Positions 44,028 through 53,021 of a DNA stretch of 64,000 nt are shown in pieces. Origin of the DNA: Hymenobacter sp. HSC-4F20 (GTDB lineage Bacteria > Bacteroidota > Bacteroidia > Cytophagales > Hymenobacteraceae); assembly GCF_019599275.1 (NCBI RefSeq), contig NZ_JAHZTD010000002.1, positions 682,001 to 746,000 of the forward strand. Reading direction: 5' to 3'. Under the pieces are notes generated by a model. The model was not told the origin of the DNA. It saw only the letters and a list, made by a program, of their open reading frames with translations, and made no database searches. Both the position numbers and the translations under genes were made by a program. The stretch's first letter is position 1. Each line of letters starts with the position of its first letter.

Positions 44028-45146
44028 CTACTCTGTCGTCAACCGGTAGGTAGCTGTGCTAGGAAAATGGTCAGAGTAAGGAATTTCGTAGTGCACCCAG
44101 TAATCATCCACTGCCCATTCCGGACTGGCAAACTGGTTATCAATGCGCACAAACGGCAGGCGGCCGTTGTAAGTGCTACCTACTCCGTTGCCTACGCTGG
44201 CCCAGGCGTTCTGGAAATGGTCGGCTAGCTGATCGTAGCTGTAGCTGTAGGGCACGTCGTTGAGGTCGGCGCAGAGTAGCATGGGGTAGCGGCACCGCTC
44301 GAACCGACGCACCAGCGTGTCTACCTGCCAGTGCCGGGCCATGGCCCCGCGCTTAAAGCGCCGCAGCAGTCCCAAGCCCTTCTGCCGCAGGCCAGCCTTG
44401 CTGGAGTAGCTATCCACGATGTCCTTCTCCTCCATACTCATACTCTGCAGATGGAAGCTGTACACCCGGATGGTGTCTTGGGAAGGCAGCCGCATGTCGG
44501 CCCACATGGCGTGGTTCTGAGTAAGCTTACCGAAGCTGATTGTGCCCTTCGCTATAATGGGGAAGCGGGTGAAAATAGCCATGCCGAACTCGGCACCCGC
44601 GCTGTTGGTAAGCGTTTTGGACAGGAACACCTGCCGGCCCGCCTGCCGCCCGATTTTATCTACGCTCCGAAATACGTCTCCGTCGCGGGAGCGAGTCCCC
44701 ACGGGCTCGTTGTAAAATTCTTGAAGGCAGACAATGTCGGCGGGATTTTCGGCTACCCAGCGCATCATCCGGCGAGAAGAAGCCAGATCAGCATCGCGCA
44801 GTTGCGGATACACATTGAAAATACGCACATTGGCGGAGAGTACCTTCACCACTTGCCCGGCATGCTGCCCGGCGGCCGGCGCTACCCGTAGTGGATGCAC
44901 CGCTAATCCGCGCTGAAAGTGCGGCCAGGTAAGCGCAGCCAGCCCCAGCGGCAGCAATGCCACTGGCCAGCGGCGTAGCAGCCAGTACATACCCGCCAGT
45001 AGGTTCAGGCCCAGGGCCACCGGCAGGGTCAGGGCCCCGAAGATGGCAGGCCAAAAGTTGTAAGCCGGAATCTGGGCGCAGGCAATAGCGGCCAGCACCC
45101 ACAGCATCAGCAACACAGTACACTTGAAGGCAAACGAACGACGCAC
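44028..45146 (-). CDS. Membrane-anchored endonuclease/exonuclease/phosphatase-family protein
   Basis: A 372-residue protein. GTG 45146 is preferred because it begins RRSFAFKCTVLLMLWVLAAIA and follows a TACCTTTG box at 45180-45187, which overlaps a more upstream TTG. Residues 1-90 have three hydrophobic helices (VLLMLWVLAAIACAQIPA, LTLPVALGLNLLAG, LLPLGLAALTW). Residues about 105-372 are the EEP fold: VLSANVRIFN, CLQEFYNE with the catalytic Glu, VYSFHLQSM, LLCADLNDVPYSYSY and terminal YSDHFPSTA with the catalytic Asp-His. It probably cleaves phosphodiesters or sugar phosphates outside or at the inner membrane. Confidence 0.83.
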   Translation of the reverse strand: MRRSFAFKCTVLLMLWVLAAIACAQIPAYNFWPAIFGALTLPVALGLNLLAGMYWLLRRWPVALLPLGLAALTWPHFQRGLAVHPLRVAPAAGQHAGQVVKVLSANVRIFNVYPQLRDADLASSRRMMRWVAENPADIVCLQEFYNEPVGTRSRDGDVFRSVDKIGRQAGRQVFLSKTLTNSAGAEFGMAIFTRFPIIAKGTISFGKLTQNHAMWADMRLPSQDTIRVYSFHLQSMSMEEKDIVDSYSSKAGLRQKGLGLLRRFKRGAMARHWQVDTLVRRFERCRYPMLLCADLNDVPYSYSYDQLADHFQNAWASVGNGVGSTYNGRLPFVRIDNQFASPEWAVDDYWVHYEIPYSDHFPSTATYRLTTE

Positions 45147-45179
45147 GGACAACCTTTTTCCAGGCAACAGGATCAGAGG

Positions 45180-45187
45180 CAAAGGTA
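45180..45187 (-). promoter_or_regulatory. -7 promoter box for the EEP gene
   Basis: Reads TACCTTTG on the minus strand, 33 nt before the proposed GTG start. It argues against translation from the TTG at 45182. No -33 TTG found. Confidence 0.5.
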
Positions 45188-45564
45188 GAAGTTCCCTGCT
45201 AGCCGCCGGCTACCCCCTGAAGCTTGCCGAATACACCTGTCTTCTACACTCCTGTATCCACTGTCGGTCAGCACCTTACAACACGGCACCTCTCTGTCCG
45301 CATCTCTTATCGTGCAGGCAAGTGGCACTGAGAGCTGGCTTCTGTAACCCTCCAGGGATAGTGTACACTGGCTCCCTGGCCTCTTTCATTAACTGCTACC
45401 TCCTGCAAGCAGTCATACACCAGCTACCCGACCAGCTACAAGGCCGTGTGGAATATCCGAAGTCAACACGTTCCCGACACCCAACCAACGCACGGGTTGT
45501 TCTTGGCGGGCCAGTGACCAACGCCTTGTCGGCAGTAGCCGCCGCCCAACGTAGCAAGCCTGAC

Positions 45565-45595
45565 TTGTTTTCGCCGCAGAATTGTAGTATCTTTG
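45565..45595 (+). promoter_or_regulatory. Promoter of rimP-nusA-infB
   Basis: TTG at 45565-45567 and TATCTTTG at 45588-45595 with 20-nt spacing match the Bacteroidota -33/-7 consensus. Start of transcription is expected near 45602. Confidence 0.7.
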
Positions 45596-45617
45596 CGTCT
45601 GCAAACTACGACACGAG

Positions 45618-45642
45618 AAGAGGGGACGAAGAGTCCCCTCTT
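45618..45642 (+). promoter_or_regulatory. Terminator-like leader hairpin before rimP
   Basis: AAGAGGGGAC-gaaga-GTCCCCTCTT, a 10-bp perfect stem, followed by TCTTTT. It lies between promoter and rimP ATG, so it is a likely attenuator, possibly set by NusA made from the same operon (inference). Confidence 0.65.
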
Positions 45643-45667
45643 TCTTTTACTACCCGGTGCCTCCCTT

Positions 45668-46141
45668 ATGAAACTTGACCGCGCCCGCCTTTCGGAACTG
45701 CTACAGGACAGCCTGCCCACCGATGGCAGCCTGTTCGTGGTAGACCTGACCGTCTCCGATGCCGTACGCCCCAAAGTAACCGTTACGCTTGATGGCGAGC
45801 AGGGCGTGGGCATTGATGAGTGCGCTCAGGTAAGCCGCCGCCTGGCCCGCCGCGTAGACGAAGAGTACGGCGAAGACGCCAGCTATACCCTGGAAGTAAC
45901 CTCGCCCGGTGCCGATCAGCCCCTGCGCGACCCGCGTCAGTACACCCGCCACGTAGGCCGCAGTCTGGCTCTGAAGCTCACCGATGGCACCGAAAAAACC
46001 GGCGCCCTGGAAGCCGTAGAGGCCGAAGGCATTCAGCTGGCCGAGGTGGTAAAAGAGAAAAGTAAAAAGAAAACTCTACCGGCCGCCCTGGTGCCGTTTG
46101 CCAGCATCCAGGAAGCCAAAGTGGTTATCTCCTTTAAGTAA
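45668..46141 (+). CDS. rimP: Ribosome maturation factor RimP
   Basis: A 157-residue cytoplasmic protein. ATG 45668 gives MKLDRARLSELLQDSLP; the upstream in-frame codons overlap the leader hairpin. The N-terminal domain has LFVVDLTVSDAVRPKVTVTLDGEQGVGIDECAQVSRRL and LEVTSPGADQPLRDPRQYTRHVGR, the usual RimP signature. The C-terminal SH3-like domain is LALKLTDGTEKTGALEAVE. It is needed for maturation of the 30S subunit. Order rimP-nusA-infB is conserved in bacteria, supporting the call. Confidence 0.94.
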   Translation: MKLDRARLSELLQDSLPTDGSLFVVDLTVSDAVRPKVTVTLDGEQGVGIDECAQVSRRLARRVDEEYGEDASYTLEVTSPGADQPLRDPRQYTRHVGRSLALKLTDGTEKTGALEAVEAEGIQLAEVVKEKSKKKTLPAALVPFASIQEAKVVISFK

Positions 46142-46150
46142 CCTTTACAA

Positions 46151-46247
46151 GCTGTTAGCTGACAGCAGCTGGCTGTTAGCGTAGTTCTGAATATTTCACT
46201 TTTGGCTGTTATCGTCTGCTCCTGTGCAAACGCTGACCGCTAACAGC
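46151..46247. repeat. GCTGTTAGC repeats between rimP and nusA
   Basis: GCTGTTAGC occurs at 46151-46159 and 46172-46180 and its complement at 46239-46247. The second copy, extended to 10 bp, can pair with the third. No T tract and nothing else in this 129-nt spacer. Confidence 0.6.
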
Positions 46248-46270
46248 TAGTAGCTAAACGCTTCTAAAAA

Positions 46271-47563
46271 ATGAACAGCAACGTCCTGATTGAATCGTTT
46301 GCCGAATTCGCCCGGTCGAAGAACATCGACCGCCCCACGATGATGAGCATCCTGGAGGAAGTGTTCCGCACGATGATTCGCAAAAAGTATGATGATGACT
46401 CAAACTTCGACGTCATCCTGAACGTGGACAAAGGCGACCTGGAAATTTATCGGAACCGCGAAATCGTGGACGACAACTCCGAGGATATCTGGGACCTGGA
46501 CAAAATTCCGCTGGCCGAAGCCCAGAAGATTGAGCCTGACTACGAGGTAGGCGAATCGGTGGCTGAAGAAATTAAGCTGGAAGACTTTGGCCGTCGTGCC
46601 GTGCTCATGGCCCGCCAGACGCTGATTCAGCGCGTAAAAGACCTGGAGCGCGACAACCTCTACCAGACCTATAAAGACCAGGTAGGTGAAATTGTAGTAG
46701 GCGAAGTGTACCAGGTGTGGGGCCGCGAGGCGCTCATTCTCGACAAAGACGAAAACGAGCTGGTGCTGCCCAAGGGTGAGCAAATCCCGAAGGACCGCTA
46801 CCGCAAGGGCGACACCATCCGGGCCGTGGTGCACCGCGTGGATGTACTGAACGGCACCCCGAAAATCATCCTGTCGCGCGCGGCGCCGGCATTTCTGGAG
46901 CGCCTGATGGAGCAGGAAGTGCCCGAAATCTTCGATGGCCTCATCACCATCAAGAACATCGTGCGCGAGCCGGGCGAGCGGGCCAAAGTGGCCGTCGAAA
47001 GCTACGATGACCGTATTGACCCGGTAGGTGCCTGCGTGGGCATGAAGGGCTCCCGTATTCACGCCGTAGTGCGCGAACTGGAGAACGAGAACATCGATAT
47101 TATCAACTACACCGACAACCTGGAGCTCTACATTGCCCGGGCTTTGTCGCCGGCCAAGCTCACGTCGATGAAAATCAACGAACAAACTGGGCGGGTTTCG
47201 GTGTTCTTAAAACCAGACCAAGTATCACTGGCCATTGGCCGCGGTGGCGCTAACATCAAATTGGCTTCCCGCTTGGTGGGCATGGAAATCGACGTATTCC
47301 GGGATGCCGGTGACTTCGAAGAAGACATTGCTCTGGACGAGTTCCAGGACGAAATTGAAGGCTGGATCCTGGACGAGTTGAAGAAAATCGGCCTCGACAC
47401 CGGCCGCGCCGTATTGGCTGTCAGCAAGGAAGACATTGTGCGTCGGACAGAGCTGGAAGAGGAAACCGTAGAGGAGCTCTTCCGTGTAATCCGCCACGAG
47501 TTCGAGGACAACGAAAGCGACGACCAAGACGAGGAAGCACAAAATTCCGGCGGCGCGCAATGA
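46271..47563 (+). CDS. nusA: Transcription termination/antitermination factor NusA
   Basis: A 430-residue cytoplasmic protein. N-terminal RNA-polymerase-binding domain at 1-125 (LIESFAEFARSKNIDRPTMMSILEEVF), S1 domain at about 130-205 (GEIVVGEVYQVWGREALILD), KH domains at about 215-340 with VGMKGSRIHAVVRELENENID and SLAIGRGGANIKLASRL. The C-terminus is acidic (EDNESDDQDEEAQNSGGAQ) and lacks long repeats. It modulates pausing, termination and antitermination. The leader hairpin upstream of rimP may be one of its targets. Confidence 0.96.
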   Translation: MNSNVLIESFAEFARSKNIDRPTMMSILEEVFRTMIRKKYDDDSNFDVILNVDKGDLEIYRNREIVDDNSEDIWDLDKIPLAEAQKIEPDYEVGESVAEEIKLEDFGRRAVLMARQTLIQRVKDLERDNLYQTYKDQVGEIVVGEVYQVWGREALILDKDENELVLPKGEQIPKDRYRKGDTIRAVVHRVDVLNGTPKIILSRAAPAFLERLMEQEVPEIFDGLITIKNIVREPGERAKVAVESYDDRIDPVGACVGMKGSRIHAVVRELENENIDIINYTDNLELYIARALSPAKLTSMKINEQTGRVSVFLKPDQVSLAIGRGGANIKLASRLVGMEIDVFRDAGDFEEDIALDEFQDEIEGWILDELKKIGLDTGRAVLAVSKEDIVRRTELEEETVEELFRVIRHEFEDNESDDQDEEAQNSGGAQ

Positions 47564-47647
47564 GTGCGCGGCGGCCGGTACGGCAAGGGGGTTAACAATC
47601 GGGCCGGGTGGCTTGATTTTGACCCCGCCCGGCAAGATTTAATATAG

Positions 47648-47655
47648 TACCTTTG
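47648..47655 (+). promoter_or_regulatory. -7 promoter box before infB
   Basis: Exact TACCTTTG, 33 nt before the infB ATG, in the nusA-infB gap. A -33 TTG at the usual distance is not clear. infB may therefore have its own promoter besides the operon promoter. Confidence 0.5.
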
Positions 47656-47688
47656 CAACTAGATAAGAGTATCGTTCGCGAGCATAGA

Positions 47689-50600
47689 ATGGCGGAAGCA
47701 GCAACCAAACGGCTGAATCAGGCGGCCAAAGACCTGAACGTTGGACTTTCCACAATCGTGGACTTTCTGGCGGGAAAAGGGCACAACATCGAAAACAAGC
47801 CGACGACTAAGCTGACGTCGGAGCAGGTCTCCCTGCTCGAAAAAGCGTTTGCATCGTCGGCACAGGACAAGATGGAAGCCGCTAAGCTCAGCCAGGCCAA
47901 GCGCCAGAGCGAGCTGGAGGCTGCGGCAACGCAGGCTGCCCAGGCCCGGGCGGCCGAGGCAGCTGCGCCGAAGCCAGCCGCTCCGGCTGCTACCCCGGCT
48001 CCGGCTCCCAAGCCGGCTGCTCCGCAAGCTCCTGCCCCCGCACCCGCTGCTGAAGCACCGAAAGCTGCTCCCGTTGAGGAGCCCTCGCGTGTGCCTGGCC
48101 TGAAAGTGCTAGGCAAAATTGAGCTAGACGCGAAAGGCCGTCCTGTGCCTCCTCGTCCGGCTGCACCGGCCCCACAGCCTACCCCTGCTCCGGTAGCTGA
48201 AGCCCCAAAACCAGCCGCCCCGGCTCCGGTAGCGGAGGCTCCCAAGCCGCAGCCGGCTCCAGCCCCAGCCCCTGAGGCCCCTAAGCCAGCTGCACCAGCT
48301 CCGGCCCCGGCCCCACAGCCTACCCCTGCTCCGGCGGCTGAAGCTCCTAAGCCCGCTGCCCCAGCACCTCAGCCGGCTGCTCCGCAAGCTCCGGCTCCTA
48401 CCCCCGCTCCGGCTGCTGAAGCACCGAAGCCGGCTCCAGCTCCGGTGGCGGCCGCTCCTGCCGCGCCTGCGCCAGCGGCCCCAGCTCCACCGGCTACTCC
48501 CGAGGCACCTGCCACGGAAGAAGGCACTATCGTAGCTAAAGCTGATCAGCTGAAAGGTCTCACGGTACTAGGCAAGATTGAGCTTCCCCTCGATTCCTCC
48601 CGCCGTGGTGGTGGTGGCCGCGGGGCTCGTCCCGTAGCCTCTTCTGATGTGCGCAAGAGCGGCATCGGACCCGACAAGAAGAAGCGCCAGCGTATTCCCA
48701 TGAATGGTCCCGGTCAGCCGGGCCAGCAGGGTAACCAAGGCGGCCAGGGTGCTCCCGGCCAGCAAGGTGGCAACCGCCCACAAGGCGGCCCCGGTCAGCA
48801 AGGTGGCAACCGGCCTGGCGGCCAGCAGGGCGGCAACAACCGGCCCGGCGGGCAGCAGGGTGGCGGTAACCGTCAGGGCCAAAATCAGGGTGGTGGCAAC
48901 CGTCAGCCAGCTCCGGCTCTTACTCCTGAGCAAAACGATAAGCAGATTCAGGAGCAGATCAAGGCCACGCTGGCTAAGCTCAGCGGCGGCCGTGGTGGTC
49001 AGCAACAGAATCGCGCTAAGTACCGCCGCGACAAGCGGAACATGGCTGCCGAGGACCGCGAGGCGCTGCGCGCTCAGAACGAACTGGATGCCAAGACCCT
49101 CAAAGTAACCGAGTTCATTTCGGCCAACGACTTGGCGTCGTTCATGGATGTATCGGTGAACGAGGTAATCAAGGTGTGCCTCAACATGGGCATGTTCGTA
49201 TCCATCAACCAGCGCCTCGACGCCGAAGCCATTACCGTTATTGCGGATGAATTTGGCTACGACGTAGAATTCCTGAGCGCCGAGGAAGAAGAGACGACCA
49301 TCGAAATTGAGGATGCCGCAGAGGATCTGCAGCCGCGGGCCCCTATCGTAACCATCATGGGTCACGTCGACCACGGTAAGACCTCGCTGCTTGACTACAT
49401 CCGCAATGCGAGTGTAGCCAAAGGCGAAGCCGGCGGTATCACCCAGCACATCGGGGCGTACGACGTAATGACCAAATCGGGCAAGCGAGTTACTTTCCTC
49501 GATACCCCGGGTCACGAAGCGTTTACCGCCATGCGTGCCCGTGGTGCCAAAGTCACGGACATTGCCATCATTGTGGTAGCAGCCGATGACTCGGTGATGC
49601 CGCAAACGAAGGAAGCTATCAACCACGCGCAAGCAGCTGGTGTTCCGATTGTAATTGCCCTGAACAAGATTGATAAGCCTGGCGCCAACCCCGACAAAGT
49701 CCGGGAAGAGCTTTCAGCTATCAACATTCTGGTGGAAGAATGGGGTGGTAAGTACCAATCCCAGGAAGTGTCAGCCAAGACGGGTCTGGGCATTGATGAT
49801 CTGCTGGAGAAAGTACTGCTGGAAGCCGAGATTCTGGAGCTAACGGCCAACCCCGACCGGAAGGCAATTGGTACGGTTATCGAAGCTTCGCTGGACAAAG
49901 GCCGTGGCTATGTAACTACTGTACTAGTGCAAACCGGTACTATGGAAGTTGGCGACATCGTGCTGGCTGGTCCGCACTTCGGCCGCGTGAAGGCCATGAC
50001 GGACCACCGCGGTAAGAAGATGAAGAAAGCCGGCCCGGCTACCCCCGTGCAGGTGCTGGGTCTCACCGGCGCCCCGCAGGCCGGCGACAAAATTCAGGTG
50101 ATGGAATCGGAGCGCGAAGCCCGCGAACTGGCCACCCAGCGCCAGCAGCTGGCCCGCGAGCAGAGCTTGCGCACCAAGAAGCACATTACCCTCGACGAAA
50201 TCGGACGTCGCCTGGCAATCGGCTCGTTCAAGGAGCTCAACGTAATTGTAAAAGGCGACGTGGACGGTTCGGTGGAAGCACTGGCCGACTCGCTGCTGAA
50301 GCTGAGCACGCCGGAGGTGGCCGTAAATATCCTCTCGAAAGGGGTGGGTGCTATTTCCGAATCCGATGTACTGCTGGCTTCGGCTTCCGACGCAATCATT
50401 ATTGGCTTCCAGGTACGGCCCTCGCAAAGTGCCCGCCGCCTGGCCGAGCAGGAGCAGATCGACATCCGCCTCTACTCCATCATTTACAACGCCATTAACG
50501 AGGTGAAGGATGCCATGGAAGGCATGCTTGCCCCAACAGTGAAGGAAGTAGTGGTGGCCAACGCCGAGGTACGGCAGGTATTCAACATTACCAAAGTAGG

Positions 50601-50841
50601 CACCATTGGGGGCTGCATGGTAACGGACGGTACCTTCACCCGCAAAACCAAAGTACGCCTCGTACGCGACGGAATTGTGGTGCACTCCGGCGAAATTCAG
50701 GACCTCAAGCGCTACAAAGACGACGTGTCGGAAGTACGCCAGGGTTACGAATGCGGTATTTCGATCAAGGGCTTCAATGACCTGCGCGAAGGCGACAACA
50801 TTGAAGGATTCGAGGAGCAGGAAGTAAAACGGACGCTGTAA
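47689..50841 (+). CDS. infB: Translation initiation factor IF-2
   Basis: A 1050-residue GTPase. ATG 47689 gives [19 protein letters not shown], the standard N-terminal IF2 domain; upstream residues overlap the promoter. A Pro/Ala-rich region with [14 protein letters not shown] repeats spans about 147-277, and a GQQGG/GGNRP-rich region about 340-407. A short motif (LKVLGKIEL then LTVLGKIEL) occurs twice, about 136 and 290. The G domain has G1 [11 protein letters not shown] at about 557, [16 protein letters not shown] and NKIDKP. Domains II-IV follow to the end. It brings initiator tRNA to the ribosome. Confidence 0.97.
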   Translation: MAEAATKRLNQAAKDLNVGLSTIVDFLAGKGHNIENKPTTKLTSEQVSLLEKAFASSAQDKMEAAKLSQAKRQSELEAAATQAAQARAAEAAAPKPAAPAATPAPAPKPAAPQAPAPAPAAEAPKAAPVEEPSRVPGLKVLGKIELDAKGRPVPPRPAAPAPQPTPAPVAEAPKPAAPAPVAEAPKPQPAPAPAPEAPKPAAPAPAPAPQPTPAPAAEAPKPAAPAPQPAAPQAPAPTPAPAAEAPKPAPAPVAAAPAAPAPAAPAPPATPEAPATEEGTIVAKADQLKGLTVLGKIELPLDSSRRGGGGRGARPVASSDVRKSGIGPDKKKRQRIPMNGPGQPGQQGNQGGQGAPGQQGGNRPQGGPGQQGGNRPGGQQGGNNRPGGQQGGGNRQGQNQGGGNRQPAPALTPEQNDKQIQEQIKATLAKLSGGRGGQQQNRAKYRRDKRNMAAEDREALRAQNELDAKTLKVTEFISANDLASFMDVSVNEVIKVCLNMGMFVSINQRLDAEAITVIADEFGYDVEFLSAEEEETTIEIEDAAEDLQPRAPIVTIMGHVDHGKTSLLDYIRNASVAKGEAGGITQHIGAYDVMTKSGKRVTFLDTPGHEAFTAMRARGAKVTDIAIIVVAADDSVMPQTKEAINHAQAAGVPIVIALNKIDKPGANPDKVREELSAINILVEEWGGKYQSQEVSAKTGLGIDDLLEKVLLEAEILELTANPDRKAIGTVIEASLDKGRGYVTTVLVQTGTMEVGDIVLAGPHFGRVKAMTDHRGKKMKKAGPATPVQVLGLTGAPQAGDKIQVMESEREARELATQRQQLAREQSLRTKKHITLDEIGRRLAIGSFKELNVIVKGDVDGSVEALADSLLKLSTPEVAVNILSKGVGAISESDVLLASASDAIIIGFQVRPSQSARRLAEQEQIDIRLYSIIYNAINEVKDAMEGMLAPTVKEVVVANAEVRQVFNITKVGTIGGCMVTDGTFTRKTKVRLVRDGIVVHSGEIQDLKRYKDDVSEVRQGYECGISIKGFNDLREGDNIEGFEEQEVKRTL

Positions 50842-51269
50842 GCTTCCATCTGCAGCCTATAGCAAAGGCCTCAACCTAACCAGGTTGGGGCCTTTTTTGC
50901 GAATTAGCCAAGCGTGTGCGCCGGCGCTCCTATAGCTCTGTTTGTTAGAGACGAATTATAATAACTACCTTACAAGTGCTTACACGGCGCAGCAGCCTGG
51001 AAGCGGATACAGAAAGTGCTACCTAGGTAGTTTCTGTTGTGTGGCGCTGAATTGCGCGGTGGGGAGAAAGAGCCGTTGGGAGAGGAAAACAGAAGAGTAT
51101 TGAGGCGGTTGAGTATGCAAGAGAAACATCCCCGAGAGGGTACGGCGCACCATGCCCTCTCCACCAGTATACGCGTGCCACGGGTAACGCTGGCTCATAC
51201 GTTATTTCCGAATAAAACTAGTTTCTGCGTTTTATAGGCAGGGCTTCTTCTAACGCCAACTTGGTTTCT
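50842..51269. other. Intergenic region after infB
   Basis: Holds the infB terminator at 50864-50898. The remainder, about 50900-51269, has short ORFs on both strands that I do not support and no clear repeat. Confidence 0.6.
50864..50898 (+). terminator. Terminator of infB
   Basis: AAAGGCCTCAACCT pairs with AGGTTGGGGCCTTT (one wobble) and is followed by TTT, 22 nt after the infB stop. Confidence 0.9.
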
Positions 51270-51518
51270 ATGAAGCGTCTTCTACTGCTTATTGCTCTGG
51301 CAGAACTGGTATCGTGCACGCACCTGCTACAACGCTCCGCTGCTTCAGCTAAACCTGAAGCGGGTAGAGAGGCCCCCGTTCCCAAGCTTCTTGCAGGTAC
51401 GGCCCCCAGTCCGCAGCAACACCGGGCAGCCAGTGCGGCTTCCCCACGGGCAAGCGCTACCCTACCGGTGTCACCCGTACTAACGTGGTGGCCATGCTCA
51501 ACCCGGCCCCGACACTAA
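51270..51518 (+). CDS. Small putative lipoprotein
   Basis: An 82-residue ORF. MKRLLLLIALAELVSCTHLLQ is a plausible lipoprotein signal (lipobox LVSC), followed by an Ala/Pro/Ser-rich tail. It ends 26 nt before a terminator, which supports a real gene. No homologue is recognised. The +1/+2 frame near 51400-51500 also looks protein-like (CGFPTGKRYPTGVTRTNVVAML), so a frameshift in a larger gene is possible. Low confidence. Confidence 0.4.
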   Translation: MKRLLLLIALAELVSCTHLLQRSAASAKPEAGREAPVPKLLAGTAPSPQQHRAASAASPRASATLPVSPVLTWWPCSTRPRH

Positions 51519-51544
51519 AAGCACATTTATGCGATTGGACAAAC

Positions 51545-51578
51545 AAAAAGCGCCAAGGCTCCGGCCCTGGCGCTTTTT
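51545..51578. terminator. Bidirectional terminator
   Basis: AAAAAGCGCCA (51545-51555) pairs perfectly with TGGCGCTTTTT (51568-51578), between the small lipoprotein and the convergent basic protein. Confidence 0.88.
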
Positions 51579-51596
51579 GTTTAAGTAGGATGACCT

Positions 51597-52055
51597 CTAG
51601 AAGAAGAGGAAGTGCTTTTTCTTTTTATGGGTCAGCGGCTTGCCTTTCGGATCCACGAAACCTGCTGCCCGGGTTTGCCCCCGTTTCTGCCGAGCCGTCC
51701 CGACCCGACTATCCTTGAATTTACGCACGGTAAAGCCGCCGGCACCTTTTTCAAATTGCCGAGCTGGGCCGGATGAGCGGCCAAAGCTGGTATTGGCCGT
51801 GCTCATCCCCGAGCGAGCCTCCAGGATTTCCATCTGTTGGTCGCGCTTGGCCTCATCAGGGTTCATGCTCATGCGCTGTTGCATCCGGGCAATATCAGTG
51901 GCCGAGGCCTTGCGCTTTTTGCGCGGCTCCTGGTCAGTGGGGCGTTGGCCGGTTCCAAGATAGGTAGTCGTGCTGGCCGTAGTCTGCGCCGAGGCTGCGG
52001 GGGCTGCAAGGCAGCCGGCGGCAACTAGAATGACAGCAGAAAGCAGCTTTTTCAT
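51597..52055 (-). CDS. Small secreted basic protein of unknown function
   Basis: A 152-residue protein with signal peptide MKKLLSAVILVAAGCLAAPAASAQ (ATG 52055). The mature part is rich in Lys/Arg/Gln/Thr: EPRKKRKASATDIARMQQRMSM, an acidic-basic middle, and a terminal lysine-rich GKPLTHKKKKHFLFF. It has no known domain that I recognise. The basic tail may bind DNA, lipids or polysaccharide. It is followed by the terminator at 51545-51578. Could be a periplasmic or surface protein. Confidence 0.65.
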   Translation of the reverse strand: MKKLLSAVILVAAGCLAAPAASAQTTASTTTYLGTGQRPTDQEPRKKRKASATDIARMQQRMSMNPDEAKRDQQMEILEARSGMSTANTSFGRSSGPARQFEKGAGGFTVRKFKDSRVGTARQKRGQTRAAGFVDPKGKPLTHKKKKHFLFF

Positions 52056-52427
52056 GGAAAGACGCATTGAAGAGAATGGGAGTCTGAAACGCCTTTGTTC
52101 GGCGGAAATTGCAGGAAGCTTGTTGCGCCCAACGGGTGCCCGGTAAAGTTAGTTCAAATTGACCCAACACGCACTCTGCCAGGGCCCAAGTAGCGTACTT
52201 AAAGGGTGCTATAGTAGCTGCTTACAAGTAGGCAAGCTCGTTCAAGGAGCCCGTAGCTATGCCCGGCAAACCTACTCAGTTTAGCATGGTCCAGGGGCCG
52301 ATTTCGATGCCCGGCTGCTAGACAACGGCCAACGGTACTTTCTCCCGGCTAACTGCTCAAAAGGAAGGCGTTCCTCCTCCTCGTATGCGACGGCGGGGTG
52401 GCAGGCTGTTACTGAAGAAATACTACC
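52056..52427. other. Intergenic region between basic protein and mscL
   Basis: About 370 nt with no supported ORF, repeat or hairpin. Presumably contains the promoter for the minus-strand gene ending at 51597. Confidence 0.55.
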
Positions 52428-52853
52428 CTAGCTGCGGTTGCGTAAGGCATCCCGAATCTCCGTCAGTAGCAACTGCTCTTTCGTAGGTCCGGGGTCGGCA
52501 ACCGGCACTACCTGCCGGGGCCGCTTGAAGTTATTGGCAATTTTTACCAGCCAGAAGATGGCAAACGCCATAAGCAGGAACGTAATAACAGCGTTTAGAA
52601 ACAAACCATAGTTAATGGTAGCTGCTCCGGCTTTCTTGGCTTCCTCCAATGTTTTGTAGCCCGAGCCGTCGAGCGCCAGAAACCAGTCTTTAAAGTCCAG
52701 TCCGCCGGTCATCAGTGTCAGCACGGGCATGAGCACGTCGTCCGTGAGCGACTTTGTAATATTGCCAAAGGCCCCGCCAATAATTACCCCAACGGCTAGG
52801 TCGAGCACATTGCCTTTAGAAATGAATTCTTTGAACTCGGAAACAAAGCCCAT
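52428..52853 (-). CDS. mscL: Large-conductance mechanosensitive channel
   Basis: A 141-residue inner-membrane protein. ATG 52853 gives MGFVSEFKEFISKGNVLDLAVGVIIGGAFGNITKSLTDD, the canonical N-terminal helix and TM1. The periplasmic loop is GGLDFKDWFLALDG, TM2 is INYGLFLNAVITFLLMAFAIFWLVKIAN, and the C-terminal helix ends KEQLLLTEIRDALRNRS. It opens under membrane tension to release solutes on osmotic downshock. It is full length and appears single. Confidence 0.95.
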   Translation of the reverse strand: MGFVSEFKEFISKGNVLDLAVGVIIGGAFGNITKSLTDDVLMPVLTLMTGGLDFKDWFLALDGSGYKTLEEAKKAGAATINYGLFLNAVITFLLMAFAIFWLVKIANNFKRPRQVVPVADPGPTKEQLLLTEIRDALRNRS

Positions 52854-53021
52854 AGCCTGGAAATCATTAGTAGTGAGGAAGAACGTATAGCTGAGCAAAT
52901 ATATAAATTTACTTATACTGTCCTAAGGCCTTCCCCCTGGCTAGAAGTGCCCGATTCAGGAGCGGAGCAATTCGTTCTATCTTTACCGCCATTCTTCCCG
53001 CCGGTTTTTCTTCGACCCACT

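Noticed and set aside
46400..47185. 261-residue minus-strand frame opposite nusA
   Set aside because: Antisense of a conserved gene, no protein-like features.
48568..49632. 354-residue open frame on the minus strand opposite infB
   Set aside because: It is a shadow of the GC-rich infB frame; composition is unlike a protein, with no start signal.
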